A stretch of 15,214 nucleotides of DNA from Bacteroidota bacterium (GTDB lineage Bacteria > Bacteroidota > Bacteroidia > Bacteroidales > Prolixibacteraceae), in the NCBI GenBank assembly GCA_013203755.1, contig JABMPI010000013.1:1-15214 (forward strand), written 5' to 3'. The position numbers and the translations under genes are program-made. This document shows, one piece after another, positions 6,968 through 14,154 of the stretch. How positions within the stretch are numbered: position 1 is the first letter of the stretch; every line of letters begins with the position of its first letter. A model generated the notes under the pieces. That model was not told where the DNA came from. It did not search any database and saw nothing but the letters and a program-made list of their open reading frames with translations.

Positions 6968-8098
6968 ATGAGGCGGATAAAAGAATCAGTTCATTCCATA
7001 AGCGAAACAATAAGTGTTTGTTTAAATAACAATCTGGCTTTTGCGGCATATAAATTGCCCGAAGAAACCGGACAAAATCTTATTGTTCAAAAGGAATCCA
7101 CAATAGAATATATTACAAACCTTTCTAACGTATCTAAGTTGAAAGGATTTCTTGTTTCACCCTTTTTGCAATCGGAGAAGAACCGCATGTTTTTAATTCA
7201 TCCCGATTTTTATTTTAATGGCGAGGTTTCGGATAAAGACTATTGTAGTCTAAAAAACATAAATCATCCATCAAAGAAATATACTGAACAGGAGCACCCG
7301 ATTGAGGTTTCCAAAACGGAATATTTACAACAGATTGAATCTATAACCGGAGCAATCAAAGAAAATATAATTCAAAAGGCGGTTTTAAGTCGGGTCAAAA
7401 TAATAGAAGGTCATTTTGAAGACCAACTGGCCGAACTCTTTTCAAAACTATGCAATTCATTTCCCAATGCTTTTGTGTATCTGTTTAAAGCTGATGAGCA
7501 TTTTTGGATGGGAGCAACGCCCGAACCTTTTGCCCGTTTAAAAGATAATGTTTTTAGAACGTCGTCGGTTGCCGGAACGAGAGAAAACACGGAAGAATTC
7601 CAACAGTTTAAAAATTGGCAAAATAAGGAAATAGAAGAACAGCAATTTGTTTCTGACCATATTCGCAGAACTTTAGAGACTGCAAATTGGCCAAATATTT
7701 CGCACCTGGGACCGTATGTTAAAAAAGCTGGAAACATGTTGCATTTACGTACCGATTTTACCACAAATATTAACGACGTAAACGGGAATATCGGTTATTT
7801 ACTGGAGAGTTTGCACCCAACACCTGCAGTGTGTGGATACCCTACAAAAGAGGCTTTAGAAATTATTGAATCCATAGAAAAACACGATCGCGAATATTAC
7901 AGTGGATTTCTGGGACCGGTTGGTTTGGGAAATGCAATTTCGCTTTTTGTAAATTTACGTTGCATGCGAATTTCCAAATCCTATTTATCGCTTTTTACAG
8001 GTGCAGGAATTACCCTCGATTCCATTCCCGAAGATGAATGGAAGGAAACTGAGATGAAATCCAGAACCTTACTTTCAGTAATTAATACGATGAACTGA
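6968..8098 (+). CDS. menF: isochorismate synthase
   Basis: This 376-residue protein belongs to the chorismate-binding family (MenF/EntC/anthranilate synthase component I). The N-terminal ~110 residues are divergent, as usual. The catalytic domain shows IQKAVLSR (135-142), whose K137 matches the general-base lysine of MenF; GATPEPF (182-188); SVAGTR (200-205); HPTPAVCGYP (283-292); HDREYYSGFLGP (306-317); and DEWKETEMKSR (356-366), which carries the magnesium-binding acids near the C-terminus. It turns chorismate into isochorismate, the entry step to menaquinone. The same fold could serve siderophore synthesis (EntC/DhbC), but its place between the DHNA-CoA thioesterase and menD settles the pathway. 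The length is somewhat shorter than E. coli MenF (431). The ATG at 6968 lies five bases after the thioesterase stop, so translation is probably coupled. Confidence 0.93.
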   Translation: MRRIKESVHSISETISVCLNNNLAFAAYKLPEETGQNLIVQKESTIEYITNLSNVSKLKGFLVSPFLQSEKNRMFLIHPDFYFNGEVSDKDYCSLKNINHPSKKYTEQEHPIEVSKTEYLQQIESITGAIKENIIQKAVLSRVKIIEGHFEDQLAELFSKLCNSFPNAFVYLFKADEHFWMGATPEPFARLKDNVFRTSSVAGTRENTEEFQQFKNWQNKEIEEQQFVSDHIRRTLETANWPNISHLGPYVKKAGNMLHLRTDFTTNINDVNGNIGYLLESLHPTPAVCGYPTKEALEIIESIEKHDREYYSGFLGPVGLGNAISLFVNLRCMRISKSYLSLFTGAGITLDSIPEDEWKETEMKSRTLLSVINTMN

Positions 8099-8102
8099 TT
8101 CA

Positions 8103-9800
8103 ATGACTCATTCCTTACAACATATTACAGATTTGGCAGAGATCCTTTATTTACAAGGAGTCAGAGATGTGGTAATATCTCCGGGGTCGAGAAATGCTCC
8201 TTTAATTCGGGCATTTTACAAACGATTTGGCGAAAATTGTACAAGCATTATTGACGAACGCAGTGCCGCTTATTTTGCATTGGGCCAGTCGTTAGTTTCC
8301 CAAAAACCAACGGTGTTAATCAGTACTTCCGGTACAGCGGCGCTAAATTATGCACCTGCCGTTGCCGAAGCTTTTTTCCAGGGTGTTCCACTGCTAATTA
8401 TAACAGCGGATCGCCCACCGGAATGGATCGGGCAACAGAACAATCAGGCAATTTGGCAAAACAATATTTTTGGTAAAAATGTAAAAGCCGAATATACACT
8501 CCCCATCGAAAGCACGGATAAAGATAGTCATTGGTATGCCCATCGAATTATCAATGAAGCTTTTTACATTACAGTTTCAGATAAACCGGGTTCTGTTCAT
8601 ATCAATGTCCCGCTTCGGGAACCTTTGTATGAAAAATTGCCTGAATTGACATCTGAAATAAATATCGTCAGAAAAGAAGAACCTGAATTTATTCTGAAAG
8701 AAAATAGCCAGTTAGTTTCTAAATGGAAAGCGGCAAAATCGATTATGATTATTTCGGGGCAGCTTTCTCCCAATAACGATTTACTTCAAATTGTTGAAAA
8801 TATTTCAAACGATAACAGAGTGGTAGTTGTAGCTGAACCAACATCAAACTTGCATGTTGCAGCTTCAGTTTGTTCACCCGAAATAGTTTTAAATAGTAAA
8901 ACGGAATACCCCCAAGTTGCTATTCCTGAACTGGTAATGTATTTTGGAGGACAGGTAATTTCACAAAAAATAAAACTCTTTCTGAATAAAATAAAGGGGG
9001 CGACCTTTTTTGCAATTTTGCCCGATGAACAGCTTATTGATACATTTCAAAATGTAAATTCAATAATAAAAGCTGATCCTCTTTCTGTTTTAAAAAGTTT
9101 GCCGGTAAAACCTGCAGATGCAAAAAGTGCGTTTAAAATATTCTGGAACAGGGAAATTAAAAATGTAGAAATTGTAAAAGAAAAATATACCAATCGGATT
9201 GGTTTTTCCGATTTGCAGACCTATAAAATTATTTCGGAAAGCCTTCCGGAAGATGCCGTTGTTTTTGCAGGAAACAGTAACGCTGTTCGTTATCTTTCCT
9301 ATTTTAACCAGAAAAACCGGGTGTTTTATTCGAACCGGGGAACTTCCGGAATCGACGGGTGTTTATCAACTGCTGCAGGATTAGCATCAAAATTATCGGT
9401 GCCCGTTTACACGATTGTTGGCGACCTCTCTTTTGGGTACGATTCTAACGCATTGTGGAACCGTGAAATACCCAAAAATCTCAAAATTATTTTGGTGAAC
9501 AATAATGGAGGAGGAATTTTTCATCTGTTAAAAGGGCCGTCAGAAACCGATGCTTTTATACCGTTGATTAATGCTCATCATCCCATTGATTTCAAAAAAC
9601 TGACAGAGGCATTTGGTCTGAACTATCATTTGTGTGCAACAAAAACCAGTCTTCAAAATAACCTTAATAACCTATTTATTGAAAAAGATAAAGCTGAAGT
9701 TTTGGAAATTCAAACACCAAATAACGGAGAACCTCAAATAACAAAAGATTTTTTCAAATTTTTAAATACCAATTATGGAACGCAACTGGACAACGCTTAA
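8103..9800 (+). CDS. menD: SEPHCHC synthase (2-succinyl-5-enolpyruvyl-6-hydroxy-3-cyclohexene-1-carboxylate synthase)
   Basis: This 565-residue thiamine-diphosphate enzyme has the length and motif order of MenD. N-terminal Pyr domain: VISPGSRNAPL (24-34, R30 for isochorismate/carboxylate binding), IDERSAAYFALG (50-61, E52 as the ThDP-activating glutamate), STSGTAA (74-80), TADRPPE (101-107) and GQQNNQAIWQNNIFG (110-124). The central domain is poorly conserved, as usual. C-terminal PP domain: FAGNSNAVR (388-396), SNRGTSGIDG (410-419) and the ThDP/Mg motif from GD at 440-441 to NNN at 466-468. It joins isochorismate to the succinic semialdehyde unit derived from 2-oxoglutarate. The ATG at 8103 is four bases after the menF stop, and the last 26 bases overlap menB, so the two are likely co-translated. 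Confidence 0.96.
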   Translation: MTHSLQHITDLAEILYLQGVRDVVISPGSRNAPLIRAFYKRFGENCTSIIDERSAAYFALGQSLVSQKPTVLISTSGTAALNYAPAVAEAFFQGVPLLIITADRPPEWIGQQNNQAIWQNNIFGKNVKAEYTLPIESTDKDSHWYAHRIINEAFYITVSDKPGSVHINVPLREPLYEKLPELTSEINIVRKEEPEFILKENSQLVSKWKAAKSIMIISGQLSPNNDLLQIVENISNDNRVVVVAEPTSNLHVAASVCSPEIVLNSKTEYPQVAIPELVMYFGGQVISQKIKLFLNKIKGATFFAILPDEQLIDTFQNVNSIIKADPLSVLKSLPVKPADAKSAFKIFWNREIKNVEIVKEKYTNRIGFSDLQTYKIISESLPEDAVVFAGNSNAVRYLSYFNQKNRVFYSNRGTSGIDGCLSTAAGLASKLSVPVYTIVGDLSFGYDSNALWNREIPKNLKIILVNNNGGGIFHLLKGPSETDAFIPLINAHHPIDFKKLTEAFGLNYHLCATKTSLQNNLNNLFIEKDKAEVLEIQTPNNGEPQITKDFFKFLNTNYGTQLDNA

Positions 9801-10593
9801 AGAATACGAAGAGATAAAATTCGAATTTTTTGAAGGGATTGCAAAAATTTCAATAAACCGCCCACGCTACTACAATGCATTTACCCCTGACACCACAAAA
9901 GAGATGTGCGACGCCATGGTTCAATGCCGCGAAAATCAAGATATTTCGGTGGTAATTTTAACAGGGGTTGGCGACAAAGCTTTTTGTAGCGGCGGCGACC
10001 AAAACGTTAAAAGTTTTGCCGGATACATTGGAAAAGATGGAGTTCCGAGACTTAATATCCTCGATTTACAGAAACAAATTCGGTCGCTTCCAAAACCTGT
10101 TATTGCCATGGTAAATGGTTATGCCATTGGTGGCGGTCATGTTTTACATGTGGTTTGCGATTTAAGTATAGCATCTGAGAATGCTATTTTCGGGCAAACC
10201 GGGCCAAAAGTTGGAAGCTTCGATGCTGGTTTTGGCTCTTCGTATTTAGCGAGGGTGGTTGGCCAGAAAAAGGCACGCGAAATCTGGTTTTTATGCGACC
10301 AATATTCTGCAAGCGATGCGCTTGAAATGGGTCTGGTAAACAAGGTTGTTCCATTGGACCAATTGGAAGATGCTACCGTTGAATGGTGCATGAAAATTAT
10401 GGAACGGAGTCCATTGGCTCTGCGCATGATTAAAGCCGGATTAAATGCAGAGCTCGATGGTCAGGTAGGAATTCAGGAATTGGCAGGAAATGCAACCATG
10501 TTGTATTACATGACGGAAGAGGCGCATGAAGGCAAAAATGCTTTCCTTGAAAAAAGAAAACCCGATTTTAAGAAATTCCCGAAACTACCCTAA
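9775..10593 (+). CDS. menB: 1,4-dihydroxy-2-naphthoyl-CoA synthase (naphthoate synthase)
   Basis: A 272-residue crotonase-fold enzyme that closes the second ring of o-succinylbenzoyl-CoA to give DHNA-CoA. Diagnostic stretches are INRPRYYNAF (27-36), the oxyanion-hole segment CSGGDQNVKS (71-80), GYAIGGGHVL (115-124), and GQTGPKVGSFDAGFGSSYLAR (140-160 overall), with S148, D150 and Y157 in the places expected for MenB. The glycine in QTG (G143) is the residue found in the bicarbonate-using, E. coli-type enzymes, so bicarbonate as catalytic base is likely. The tail (NATMLYYMTEE, then FLEKRKPDFKKF) is nearly the E. coli pattern and supplies part of the neighbouring subunit's active site in known structures. 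The ATG lies inside the last eight codons of menD. The product should feed the MenI-like thioesterase encoded at the head of the operon. Confidence 0.96.
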   Translation: MERNWTTLKEYEEIKFEFFEGIAKISINRPRYYNAFTPDTTKEMCDAMVQCRENQDISVVILTGVGDKAFCSGGDQNVKSFAGYIGKDGVPRLNILDLQKQIRSLPKPVIAMVNGYAIGGGHVLHVVCDLSIASENAIFGQTGPKVGSFDAGFGSSYLARVVGQKKAREIWFLCDQYSASDALEMGLVNKVVPLDQLEDATVEWCMKIMERSPLALRMIKAGLNAELDGQVGIQELAGNATMLYYMTEEAHEGKNAFLEKRKPDFKKFPKLP

Positions 10594-10594
10594 T

Positions 10595-10723
10595 ATGTGA
10601 CTCTTCTAAAACATCAATATCTGCGTTATGCTCATCTTGAAAATAGTCATCCGTCATCCGACGGACTCCTTGATTTTCAAGATTTCGCAAGCCTTGTTCT
10701 TGATGCTTTATAAGAAGCCACAT
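10595..10723. repeat. 129-nt imperfect palindrome between menB and menA
   Basis: Almost the entire menB-menA gap can fold on itself. The core is a 6-bp stem TCCGTC/GACGGA with tetraloop ATCC (10650-10665). Around it lie perfect 11-bp arms ATCTTGAAAAT (10634-10644) and ATTTTCAAGAT (10673-10683). Further out, 10604-10617 pairs with 10700-10716 with a small bulge, and ATGTG (10595-10599) pairs with CACAT (10719-10723). All arms share a centre near 10659. No T-run follows, so it is not an ordinary terminator. It has the size and shape of a miniature inverted-repeat or REP-type element, or a structured mRNA segment that could tune menA relative to menB. Which of these applies is not decided by the sequence. 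Confidence 0.7.
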
Positions 10724-10766
10724 GAAAAATATATAATTGTCTAAGAAGTACGAAATAAAATAAGAA

Positions 10767-11675
10767 GTGAATAAGATTTTGGTTTGGTTGGAGGCTTTCA
10801 GATTGCGGACTCTTCCGCTATCTCTTTCCAGTGTGGTTATTGGAAGTATTTTGGCCTGGGCCGACGGTAAATTTGTGTGGCCTGTTTTTGTTTTAACACT
10901 TACCACAACTATCTTTTTACAAGTACTTTCAAACCTTGCCAACGACTTTGGCGACTCTGTACACGGCACCGATAATAGCAATCGGGTTGGACCGGAACGC
11001 ACTGTCCAGTCTGGTAAAATTTCAAAAGCCGAAATGAAAAGGTTGATAATCGTTTTTATTATTCTGTCGTTTCTTTCAGGAAGTTTGCTCATTTATTTCG
11101 GGCTCAGAAATGCAGAGTTTAGCATCATCATCCTGTTTTTTATTCTGGGAATTGCCAGCATTGCAGCTGCCCTAAAATATACCGTTGGGAAAAAACCGTA
11201 TGGTTATTCGGGATTCGGCGATTTGTTTGTTTTTATATTTTTTGGATTAGTTGGCGTGTGTGGTACTTACTTTTTATTTACCAATCAGTTTAATCTAAGT
11301 TTGTTGCTTCCGGCATCGGCAATTGGCCTGTTAAGTGCGGGTGTGTTAAACCTAAACAACATGCGGGATATTGAAAATGATGCTGCCAGTGGGAAAAAAA
11401 CACTGGTTGTTAGAATTGGTTCCGAAAAGGCAAAACTGTACCATGTGAGTCTTATTATTTTAGCAATTATTCTGACGATATTTTATACCATACAAACCTG
11501 GGAATCTGGTTATCAACTAATTTTTCTTGTTTCTGTTTTCCCTTTGGGATACCACATCTATCAGGTATTTGCCAATCATATTCCACAAAAACTAAATAAG
11601 CAACTTAAAGTATTGGCACTTACAACTTTTTTCTTTTCTCTAACTTTTTCATTGGGTATATTTCTTTCGATATGA
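10767..11675 (+). CDS. menA: 1,4-dihydroxy-2-naphthoate polyprenyltransferase
   Basis: This 302-residue integral membrane protein of the UbiA superfamily attaches the polyprenyl chain to DHNA, giving demethylmenaquinone at the cytoplasmic membrane. The N-terminus WLEAFRLRTLPLSLS (7-21) is typical of MenA. The first Asp-rich motif is NDFGDSVHGTD (59-69), followed by NRVGPERTVQSG (72-83); the second is NNMRDIENDAASGKKTL (197-213, D201 and D205). Both bind the Mg-diphosphate of the prenyl donor. About eight or nine hydrophobic segments are visible. The start is a GTG at 10767, because no suitable ATG precedes the conserved WLEAFRLRTLPL segment. It follows menB after a 173-nt gap filled by a palindrome, and its TGA overlaps the menC ATG. 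Because menA is a separate locus in many bacteria, finding it inside the operon gives an almost complete pathway. Confidence 0.95.
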   Translation: MNKILVWLEAFRLRTLPLSLSSVVIGSILAWADGKFVWPVFVLTLTTTIFLQVLSNLANDFGDSVHGTDNSNRVGPERTVQSGKISKAEMKRLIIVFIILSFLSGSLLIYFGLRNAEFSIIILFFILGIASIAAALKYTVGKKPYGYSGFGDLFVFIFFGLVGVCGTYFLFTNQFNLSLLLPASAIGLLSAGVLNLNNMRDIENDAASGKKTLVVRIGSEKAKLYHVSLIILAIILTIFYTIQTWESGYQLIFLVSVFPLGYHIYQVFANHIPQKLNKQLKVLALTTFFFSLTFSLGIFLSI

Positions 11676-12721
11676 TAAAAGCAACTTACTCTAAAAGGAC
11701 ACTGTCTTTCAAACTTCCAGCCGGAACATCCCGCGGAATTCTGACTGAGAAAGATGTGTTTTATTTAACGCTTTTTGAATCTGAAGATCCTACAAAAAAA
11801 GGAATTGGAGAAATTGCAACTATTCCGGGATTAAGCATTGATGCAGTGCCTGAGTTGAAGCAAAAAATTAAATCGCTTGTCCACAAAATTAATTCCGGAG
11901 ATAAAATTGAAGCGGATGAATTTATCGGATTCCCTGCCCTTGAGTTTGCATATGAAACTGCTTTGTTAGGAATTAATTCATTGTCGCCGGTTCTTCTTTT
12001 TCCTTCAGAATTTACGGAGGGAACAAAGGGAATTCCTATTAACGGATTGATTTGGATGGGAACAAAAGAATTTATGATCCAGCAAGTTGAGGAAAAATTA
12101 GCTGCCGGTTTTAACTGTTTGAAATTAAAAATTGGAGCCATTGATTTTCAGGCTGAATTGGAAATAATTCGTTCAATTCGGGAGCGTTATCCAGTTGACG
12201 AGCTTGAAATTCGGGTTGATGCAAATGGTGCTTTTACTCCGGAAAACGTCCAGCCTGTTTTAGAACAATTGGCTTCCTTCAATATTCATTCCATTGAACA
12301 ACCAATAAAAGCGGGGCAGTTTGAGGCGATGAAAAAGTTGTGCGTTGAATCGCCACTGCCTATTGTTTTAGATGAAGAGTTAATTGGAATAACGTCCCGT
12401 CAGAAAAAAGAAGAATTGCTGAATAGTATCCAACCTCAATACATTATTTTGAAACCCTCGTTAATTGGTGGAATACGAGCTTCTGAAGAGTGGATTTTTT
12501 TAGCTGGCGAAAGACGAATCGGTTGGTGGGTAACTTCGGCGCTGGAATCAAACATCGGATTAAATGCAATTGCTCAGTGGGTTGCTTCCTTAAATTGTAT
12601 AAACTATCAGGGCCTGGGAACGGGAGGATTATTTACCAATAATGTTGAAAGTCCGTTATACATTTCAAACGGTACTATTAATTACGGAGCTCACGCAAAC
12701 TGGAACCTGGAAATGATTTAA
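11672..12721 (+). CDS. menC: o-succinylbenzoate synthase
   Basis: A 349-residue enolase-superfamily enzyme that dehydrates SHCHC to o-succinylbenzoate (OSB). The capping domain occupies about residues 1-120. The barrel shows CLKLKIG (149-155), with K151 and the acid/base K153; RVDANGAF (181-188, metal ligand D183); SIEQPI (207-212, E209); IVLDEEL (231-237, D234); and ILKPSLIGG (259-267, second catalytic lysine K261). The order and spacing match E. coli OSBS (K133, D161, E190, D213, K235). Some relatives also racemise N-acyl amino acids or epimerise dipeptides, but the men operon context points to OSBS. Its ATG overlaps the menA stop as ATGA, a sign of translational coupling, and menE begins one base after its stop. 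Confidence 0.94.
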   Translation: MIKATYSKRTLSFKLPAGTSRGILTEKDVFYLTLFESEDPTKKGIGEIATIPGLSIDAVPELKQKIKSLVHKINSGDKIEADEFIGFPALEFAYETALLGINSLSPVLLFPSEFTEGTKGIPINGLIWMGTKEFMIQQVEEKLAAGFNCLKLKIGAIDFQAELEIIRSIRERYPVDELEIRVDANGAFTPENVQPVLEQLASFNIHSIEQPIKAGQFEAMKKLCVESPLPIVLDEELIGITSRQKKEELLNSIQPQYIILKPSLIGGIRASEEWIFLAGERRIGWWVTSALESNIGLNAIAQWVASLNCINYQGLGTGGLFTNNVESPLYISNGTINYGAHANWNLEMI

Positions 12722-12722
12722 A

Positions 12723-13787
12723 ATGAATGAGGAAATTAAAGGACTTACTTTAAATCGGCGGTTTTTCACAAAAAACGAATTACTAGAATTTTGTAATAAC
12801 AAAATTAATGCTCTTTTCTGTCCTGATTGGCAATTGGACATTTACAGGTTTATCCTCGATTTTCTTGATGATTCAGAATATATTTTACAGAAAACATCGG
12901 GAACCACCGGATCTCCGAAAATTATCAAGCTTTCCAAGCGGGCTTTGTTTGAGTCAGCAAAAAGAACTACCGCTTTTTTTCAATTAAAAGAATCTGAACT
13001 TGCTGTTCTGTGTTTACCAATTAATTACATCGCAGGAAAAATGATGGTGGTTCGTGCTTTGTACGCCGGATTAAACCTAATTACTATTGAACCAAGCGGA
13101 ACACCCGATTTTTCAAACTTAAGAAAAATTGATTTTTGTGCCATGGTTCCCATGCAGGCTTCAAATTTGATTGAACAGAATTTATGGCCTCCGCTAAAGA
13201 CACTAATTTTGGGAGGAGCGGAAACAAATTCGGAACTAATTAAACAATTACAGCGGGTTAACACAGCGGTTTTCGAAACTTATGGAATGGCTGAAACCTG
13301 CTCGCACATTGCATTAAAACGTTTAACAGGACAAAATTCTGATGATTATTTTTCAGTTTTGCCCGGCATCAATATTTCCGTTGACGAACGAGGTTGCCTA
13401 ATTATCAGTACCCCATTTATTTCGGAAGAAATTAGAACCAACGATTGTGTTAAACTGCTTGCTAAAAATAAATTCAAATGGCTTGGGCGTTTCGACAATG
13501 TGATTAATTCTGGCGGAATTAAAATTCAACCCGAAGAATTGGAAAAACAAATTCAGGAGATCCTTCAAATTCCGTGTGCTGTTATCGGAATTGCAGATCC
13601 GTTACTTGGGCAAAAAATAGTTCTTATTATTGAATCGGAAAATGAAATAGATTCATCTGATATTTTAAAGCAACTGGCCCTTCATATTAACAAAAAATTT
13701 CTACCCAAATCAATTACTTACATAAAAAAACTTCCCCGAAATCCATCTTTTAAAATCGACCGAATTAAATTGAAAGAGCTTATTTAA
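12723..13787 (+). CDS. menE: o-succinylbenzoate-CoA ligase, short form
   Basis: This adenylate-forming enzyme activates OSB to OSB-CoA with ATP and CoA. Visible motifs are the P-loop TSGTTGSPK (58-66), YGMAET (187-192), the linker KWLGRFDNVINSGGIKIQPEE (within 252-272; R256), and the C-terminal FKIDR (343-347), whose K344 is the usual catalytic lysine. At 354 residues it is roughly 100 shorter than E. coli MenE (451) and 130 shorter than B. subtilis MenE. The shortfall lies before the P-loop: only 57 residues precede it, so the first N-terminal subdomain is mostly missing. All catalytic motifs remain and the frame is intact, so this is a compact form rather than a wreck. It is the last gene of the operon; no clear terminator hairpin follows. 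Confidence 0.92.
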   Translation: MNEEIKGLTLNRRFFTKNELLEFCNNKINALFCPDWQLDIYRFILDFLDDSEYILQKTSGTTGSPKIIKLSKRALFESAKRTTAFFQLKESELAVLCLPINYIAGKMMVVRALYAGLNLITIEPSGTPDFSNLRKIDFCAMVPMQASNLIEQNLWPPLKTLILGGAETNSELIKQLQRVNTAVFETYGMAETCSHIALKRLTGQNSDDYFSVLPGINISVDERGCLIISTPFISEEIRTNDCVKLLAKNKFKWLGRFDNVINSGGIKIQPEELEKQIQEILQIPCAVIGIADPLLGQKIVLIIESENEIDSSDILKQLALHINKKFLPKSITYIKKLPRNPSFKIDRIKLKELI

Positions 13788-13841
13788 AGGGGGCTTCTGG
13801 TAGGTAAATTCAGCCGAAAATCTTACAATTAAATAGTGTCC

Positions 13842-13882
13842 ACAAGAAAACTCACTTTTTTCAAAGTATTTTACAAGAAAAC
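13842..13882. repeat. 10-bp direct repeat ACAAGAAAAC, two copies
   Basis: ACAAGAAAAC occurs at 13842-13851 and again at 13873-13882, starts 31 bases apart (about three helical turns). This spacing puts both copies on the same face of the helix, as for a pair of protein-binding sites. In such AT-rich DNA a chance repeat is quite possible. No regulator is encoded next to it in the window. Confidence 0.35.
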
Positions 13883-14094
13883 GTCGATATTTTTTTGCAA
13901 GTTTTTTTGAGGTGACAGTCTAAAAACGACCTGAAAAAAACAAGGTTTGGAAGTTGTACCGCAACAACTCCGCAGGGTAGCTTAATGCAATTCTCGCGCG
14001 CAGATATGGTGCTCCGTGTCTAATCCCAATTACATTGGTCTTATTTCTACCGAAATTTGTTAATCGTGTTAACTGGCACTCTACCGCGTTGATT

Positions 14095-14128
14095 TTTGAC
14101 AACTCTTTCAATTATCAATATAATTTTC
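14095..14128 (+). promoter_or_regulatory. candidate Bacteroidota-type promoter for the DUF2971 gene
   Basis: TTTG at 14095-14098 and TAATTTTC at 14121-14128 resemble the -33 and -7 (TAnnTTTG) elements, separated by 22 bases. The -7 box differs from consensus only at its last base. Transcription would start near 14134, about 20 bases before the ATG at 14155. This supports 14155 as the start over the longer frame from 14035, which would place the promoter inside the gene. It is a pattern match only. Confidence 0.35.
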
Positions 14129-14154
14129 GAGCTTTACAAAAAAAGATTAATAGT

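Larger units (their letters stand above)
13788..14154. other. 367-nt non-coding stretch after the men operon
   Basis: No gene is supported here. The first half (to about 13945) is very AT-rich with runs of seven T. The second half (about 13950-14100) is GC-richer and unlike its surroundings. It contains a small hairpin AGTTGT/ACAACT (13952-13957 with 13964-13969) and a GTTAA/TTAAC dyad. A 63-codon minus-strand frame (13920-14111) and an upstream extension of the following plus-strand gene both cross this block. Neither has a recognised domain or clear start, so I call neither. It may be the scar of a lost gene or mobile element. Confidence 0.5.

Noticed and set aside
10568..11092. Long minus-strand open frame (174 codons) across the palindrome and menA start
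   Set aside because: It overlaps the well-supported menA and the inverted repeat, and its translation shows no domain. It is a shadow frame.
13890..13910. T-rich runs after menE as a rho-independent terminator
   Set aside because: No stable GC-rich hairpin directly precedes the T-runs.
13920..14111. Minus-strand 63-codon frame as a small gene
   Set aside because: No domain, no clear start signal and odd composition. Kept as an observation, not called as a gene.
14035..14154. Longer start for the DUF2971 gene at 14035
   Set aside because: Family similarity begins at the ATG at 14155, and a plausible promoter lies between 14095 and 14128.
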